From the NCBI GenBank assembly GCA_033026295.1, contig CM065189.1, positions 13,645,203 to 13,709,202 on the forward strand: DNA of 64,000 bases. Direction: 5' to 3'. The notes below the pieces were generated by a model. It saw only the letters and a program-made list of their open reading frames with translations. It had not been told where the DNA came from and ran no database searches. Source of the DNA: Channa striata. Its lineage: Eukaryota > Chordata > Actinopteri > Anabantiformes > Channidae. Below are positions 60,139 to 64,000 of this stretch, piece after piece (positions within the stretch are counted from its first letter, which is position 1; each line of letters opens with the position of its first letter). The position numbers and the translations under genes were made by a program.

Positions 60139-62670
60139 GACACTAAAAGGAGATGAATGTCTATAAGACACTGACAGGGAACCTTCCACTGAAAACACCA
60201 TTCAACTCAACTCTTAAGTTGCTCCATTGACTTGGCAGTGATCTTCTACAACATCCCAAATTCTACTGCCGTCTTTTAGCACGTCAGAACTCACTGGGTC
60301 GCCCTGGGGACGCACGTAATCAGCTAAGACGTTTCAGGATTCCACCAGTCTATCCTGAACAAACTATATCTTGTTAGAAAGCAGAAAACCTCACAATGCC
60401 AATGATATAAACCAATTTAAGGTCAATGAACCACAGCAATAACATATAAGAGGAGTTCGTATTGACCCAGACAGGGATTCTTAGCTTTTGTGGTGTCAGC
60501 AGGGACACAAAGGTGTTGAATCCTCAAGTGCTGCACATATTATTTCTGTAAGAATGCAAAGAATAAAAAGGTTTGTGCCTCTATAATTTCTGCTTCAGTA
60601 TCACTTAACAATATTTAGTTTATCATAGAAATAGAAAGTGTTTCCTTTCAAATGACAACAGCCTCATTAGCGTAGCCCTCACCATTTAAGAATTACAACC
60701 ATTTTAATTTAGGTTTGCATTTTTGGCCTTGTGCATAAAAAGGGAGATGAAAAATTAAGGGTTTTAACAGGGTTTGAGTTCTGGGGAGAGATCATTTAAT
60801 TTCTACTAAAAAATCTAACAAACATTCATGGAATTATGACTGAAAAAAAAAACAAGTCCATACATGTTTTCAATAAATGGGTGATTCCAGAAATAGAGGC
60901 ATCAAAATGTTAGACTCTGATGCCTATTTTACAGTTTTCTGTTATAATTTAACTTATGAGATGTTTTATTTGTTGTGTGCTTTGCTTGGTGTAACCTTGT
61001 TACCCATAGTCAGCAACCTGAAAAAAGTATATTTCAAACTACTGTGTAAATATTCCTCATCATTAAGGAAAGAAAGTCACACTCACATTCAATGCATATG
61101 TAATCTCACATGAATCTTGACTTGACATTAATTTAAGCAACTTTTGAAATCAATCCCACTCTTCTTTTAAATAGTTACAACCTTTCTTTCCAAATTTCAA
61201 TATTTCTTTAAAATGATTTGCAGGTATCAGGTATGTCCTCACTGAAACTATTAAAAGGACAGTAGATGAAATCTTCATGAACTTGGAAATTTGTTTTAGA
61301 TTATTTTTAATAAAAATGGTATGTCACAGGGGTCAAATTAGAGTACCAGGGTCACTCTTTACAATACAGGATCAATAAGTAGGAATGACTACAACAAATA
61401 AAATTTAAACAAAACAACAAAGTGGATGTAAATAAATACAAAAATAGAACTGATCAGTATTTTAGAAAGTTCAGGTTAATTCTCATGTTGTGAATGGGGG
61501 AGAAGAGAAGATTGCCATTTAGGGCAGGAATTGAGATTTATTTGGTTTATTAAATACTATTATAAACCATCTTTTTTACAACCCTTTTCACATTTTGTCT
61601 CAGGGTAAATGTAATTTACACATGAAGTCTTTGTTGTGGTATTTTGAGCCTGGAATATTTTAAATTTCATGCATGGGACAGAAATCATCCAATTCTGGAA
61701 TGACTCAAATCCTTCAAGCTGCAATAATATGAATGATGATAGGCAGATCTTTCCATCCATGAACACTGATTTCGTTTGATGTTTTTCTTTTACTTCCTGA
61801 CTATCCCAAAAAAATTCTTATGGCATCAATAAACAACCGGATCCCACCAAAATTTCAATCGAAACCTACATTCCGTACATTAGTCACTGTACAGCGACTG
61901 TCGCTTTACAGTGACTTTACTGTAAAGTCAGTAAGTAACTCTGTCAGTAACAACTACTGTCCATGCAAGCGAAAAAATCTGCTAAACTGGAATTTAACCT
62001 GCGTTTATTTGCCCTTTCAAATACTCTGCAGATGTTCAGACTGCAGATGTTCGGTGGCAGGCGTGTGGTTGCCTTGAAAGTATGTGATACTTTGTCATCT
62101 GAGCAAATGAGCAGCTCTTGTGAAGGGCTTTGTCTGGCAATGTAGAGAAGTGCTATGTAAGTGCAATCCATTTACTATTTGATATAATAACATGATTACA
62201 AATAAAAATTTACGAAAAATTGTGATTGTTTTGTCATACATAAAATGTCAGCCATAATGTGCTGGTTTCCAACGGCAATCAGGATTCATTATTCTGTTCT
62301 ACAAATAATGAACATGTGAAAACAATTGTAATTGGGCTTGCAGACTTACGGTGGTATGTGGTTCACAATGTAATTCATAAAAATTTCTTGGACATAACTG
62401 AGGAAAATTCTGTCCAAGCCAAACTGAAAATTCAGGGCAGTTTAAAGAAACTGTCCAATGGAGCTTATGTAGAAAATAACTTTACTGTTACCTGTGCGTC
62501 ATAATGCCTCCTGTGTTTAAACTTAGTGACAATATCCGCAAAAGTATATATTTAAAGTTATGCAATCAATGAATATTCACTGTATGTGCCCATTAAACCA
62601 GCCCTAAATACTTTCACAAACTTAATATAACTTGATAATAATAATACACTGCTATCATGGCTTTTTTTTA

Positions 62671-62740
62671 GGGCTGTCAATCGTCATTTTGACTTTTATT
62701 AATCATTTTTTAAATCACGATTAATCACAGAGTTTTTGTA
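62671..62740 (+). repeat. DNA-transposon-like terminal fragment
   Basis: AGGGCTGTCAATCGTCATTT, then TTAATCATTTTTTAAATCAC and GATTAATCACAGAG. The GGGCTGTCAATCG...GATTAATCACA phrase is frequent in fish genomes as the end of a non-autonomous element. The other end was not found. Confidence 0.45.
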
Positions 62741-63225
62741 GTTTCTACTAACAATTTGCTGTAAAGAAACATTTTTCGGGTCTTAATACTCTAATTTGTA
62801 TTGGAATTAACACATGGTACTGACTGGATGAAGCTTATGATCTGACAGCTGGGTAAATATTACTTAATTTCTACAACAGCAAAGTCATATATAATAAGTC
62901 TCTTATTCTTTTATCGCCCAGTGATTAACTGGGGGAAAAACTTTGCCCAGGGATTAGGTTAAAAATGATTATTGAAATCAGTCATTATCACTGCCTTTTA
63001 TTTTCACGAGGGCAGTTTGAGTCTGGAGGCTCCAAACAGACAATAATAAGTTCTTTGACAAATCAGGCCAAATGGTTAGAGCAAATACAGAAAGTTATTA
63101 TTTTGGCATGTTCATAGTAACCAGTGATAGGACAAACTGATTGTCATTAACAGATACATATGATCTCTCTAAGCAGAGCTGACATTAGTGTTTGGGTTTG
63201 TTTGACATGTGTCTCAGTGAACTAC

Positions 63226-63226
<1 letters not shown>

Positions 63227-63259
<33 letters not shown>
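63227..63259 (+). repeat. (TG)n microsatellite
   Basis: About sixteen TG units. Confidence 0.97.
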
Positions 63260-63260
<1 letters not shown>

Positions 63261-63694
63261 TAGGAGCTGCCTCGCCCTCCGTTACACAGGAAAACAGACA
63301 GAGGAGAAACTGAATCAGAAACACATCAACTATAACTTCACATGTGATATTCTCACTCATTGTGTAAATAAAATGTGAGAATCGGTCACAGTTTCTGTTC
63401 TGCTGACAACAGGTCATCATAACAAGATCTGTGTTAATAAAACTACTGGCATTAAGATAGAATTGTTTTTAGGCATTATCGCGCTAACCTTGGCAGCCAT
63501 ACTTATTTATTATCTTACATTTCATTCTTTCCCAGTCACACTGCATTATTTAATTTCACATTCAGTTCTTATAATTTTCTCTTCTCAAATGTAATGTAAC
63601 TCTCATTCACCAAAAACCTGTTGAGGCCCCCACTGCTTTAACACTAGAATATAAATAGACGCTTTTTTCACTAATGAGCGCACATACATGTTTA

Positions 63695-63840
63695 ATGTGG
63701 GTTGCCATAGCAACACAGCTAATGCTGAGTATCTTCCTTAACAACACACCTAGTACGTGGGCTGGGATTTAGTCAGGTCGACTCCTGCATCAGAACCTGA
63801 TGCTCAACCCACTGATCCACCGGACCCCACTAAGTAAATA
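63695..63840 (-). repeat. tRNA-like SINE fragment
   Basis: The minus strand reads GTCCGGTGGATCAGTGGGTT then GAGCATCAGG (A-box-like TGGATCAGTGGG), followed by GTCGACCTGACTAAATCCCA (weak B-box). It is not a plausible functional tRNA because the B-box and arms do not pair well. Confidence 0.45.
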
Positions 63841-64000
63841 TAATTTCACATATGACAGAGACAAGCTAGTGTGCACATGGATTTCCTGTATTTAGGAAAT
63901 CCAAATGCAAATTTTTAAAAAACATTTGCTGAAATCCTCCGATTTAAATATTCTCCATAGTTTCTGAGACCTGTGACAATGTGTCATGTCAAATATGTGA

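Larger units (their letters stand above)
45200..64000 (-). other. sgcz: Further upstream sgcz intron (partial)
   Basis: The acceptor of exon 45077-45199 lies at its low-coordinate end; no upstream coding exon was recognised before the window ends. I looked on the minus strand for the NVTVN glycosylation-site segment, the transmembrane region and the YGWRKRC segment typical of this family, and found none. It holds MITE-like repeats (45.76-46.47 kb and 47.9/53.8 kb), a Tc1 relic (57.2 kb), a hairpin (58.26 kb), a (TA)n tract, a CpG-rich patch (58.6 kb) and repeats at 62.67 and 63.69 kb. The 48-53 kb and 59-62 kb stretches show nothing I can name. Confidence 0.75.

Noticed and set aside
1..64000. 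CRISPR arrays, operons, ribosome binding sites or prokaryotic mobile elements
   Set aside because: No regularly spaced direct repeats and no long gene-dense frames; the window is clearly vertebrate intronic and intergenic DNA.

Overview
The window reads as vertebrate, almost certainly teleost fish, genomic DNA. It is AT-rich and nearly all non-coding. It has abundant CA/TG and TA microsatellites, long polypurine tracts, and decayed fragments of typical fish mobile elements: an L2-like LINE, a GIY-YIG retroelement fragment, hAT, Tc1-like, MITEs and tRNA-like dispersed repeats. There are no operons, bacterial genes or CRISPR arrays.

Only one protein-coding gene can be supported. It lies on the minus strand and is the 3' part of a sarcoglycan, best matched by zeta-sarcoglycan (sgcz). 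Its last four coding exons, in transcript order, are 45199-45077, 43421-43349, 20698-20575 and 5651-5445 (stop). All splice sites are canonical AG/GT and the phases are compatible (split codons GGG and AAG), so the frame stays open for about 174 codons to a C-terminus ending in Leu-Trp-Ser. These exons encode the extracellular beta-rich part and the C-terminal cysteine cluster. The introns between them are 1,655, 22,650 and 14,923 bp. The short cytosolic tail, the transmembrane segment and the first extracellular residues must be encoded upstream; I could not find them in 45.2-64 kb.

Layout: 1-5444 is downstream flank and 3' UTR. It holds an L2-like LINE copy (about 1.43-2.66 kb), a SINE-like repeat, another dispersed repeat and a tandem TTAGC-type repeat next to the stop codon. 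5.65-20.57 kb is the last intron, with a broken GIY-YIG retroelement 3' end at 9.8-10.3 kb, simple repeats and a CA/TG cluster beside exon 20575-20698. 20.7-43.3 kb is a long intron with a hAT remnant (30.85 kb) and several fish repeats (35-39.5 kb). 43.4-45.1 kb is a short intron. 45.2-64 kb is the 3' part of a further intron, with a MITE-like inverted repeat pair, a Tc1 transposase relic, a CpG-rich patch and a (TA)n tract.

The most interesting non-coding signal is a 57-nt hairpin on the sgcz sense strand at 58255-58311. One arm shares 16 consecutive bases with my recollection of miR-383, a microRNA known to lie in an SGCZ intron in mammals, but its seed region differs.
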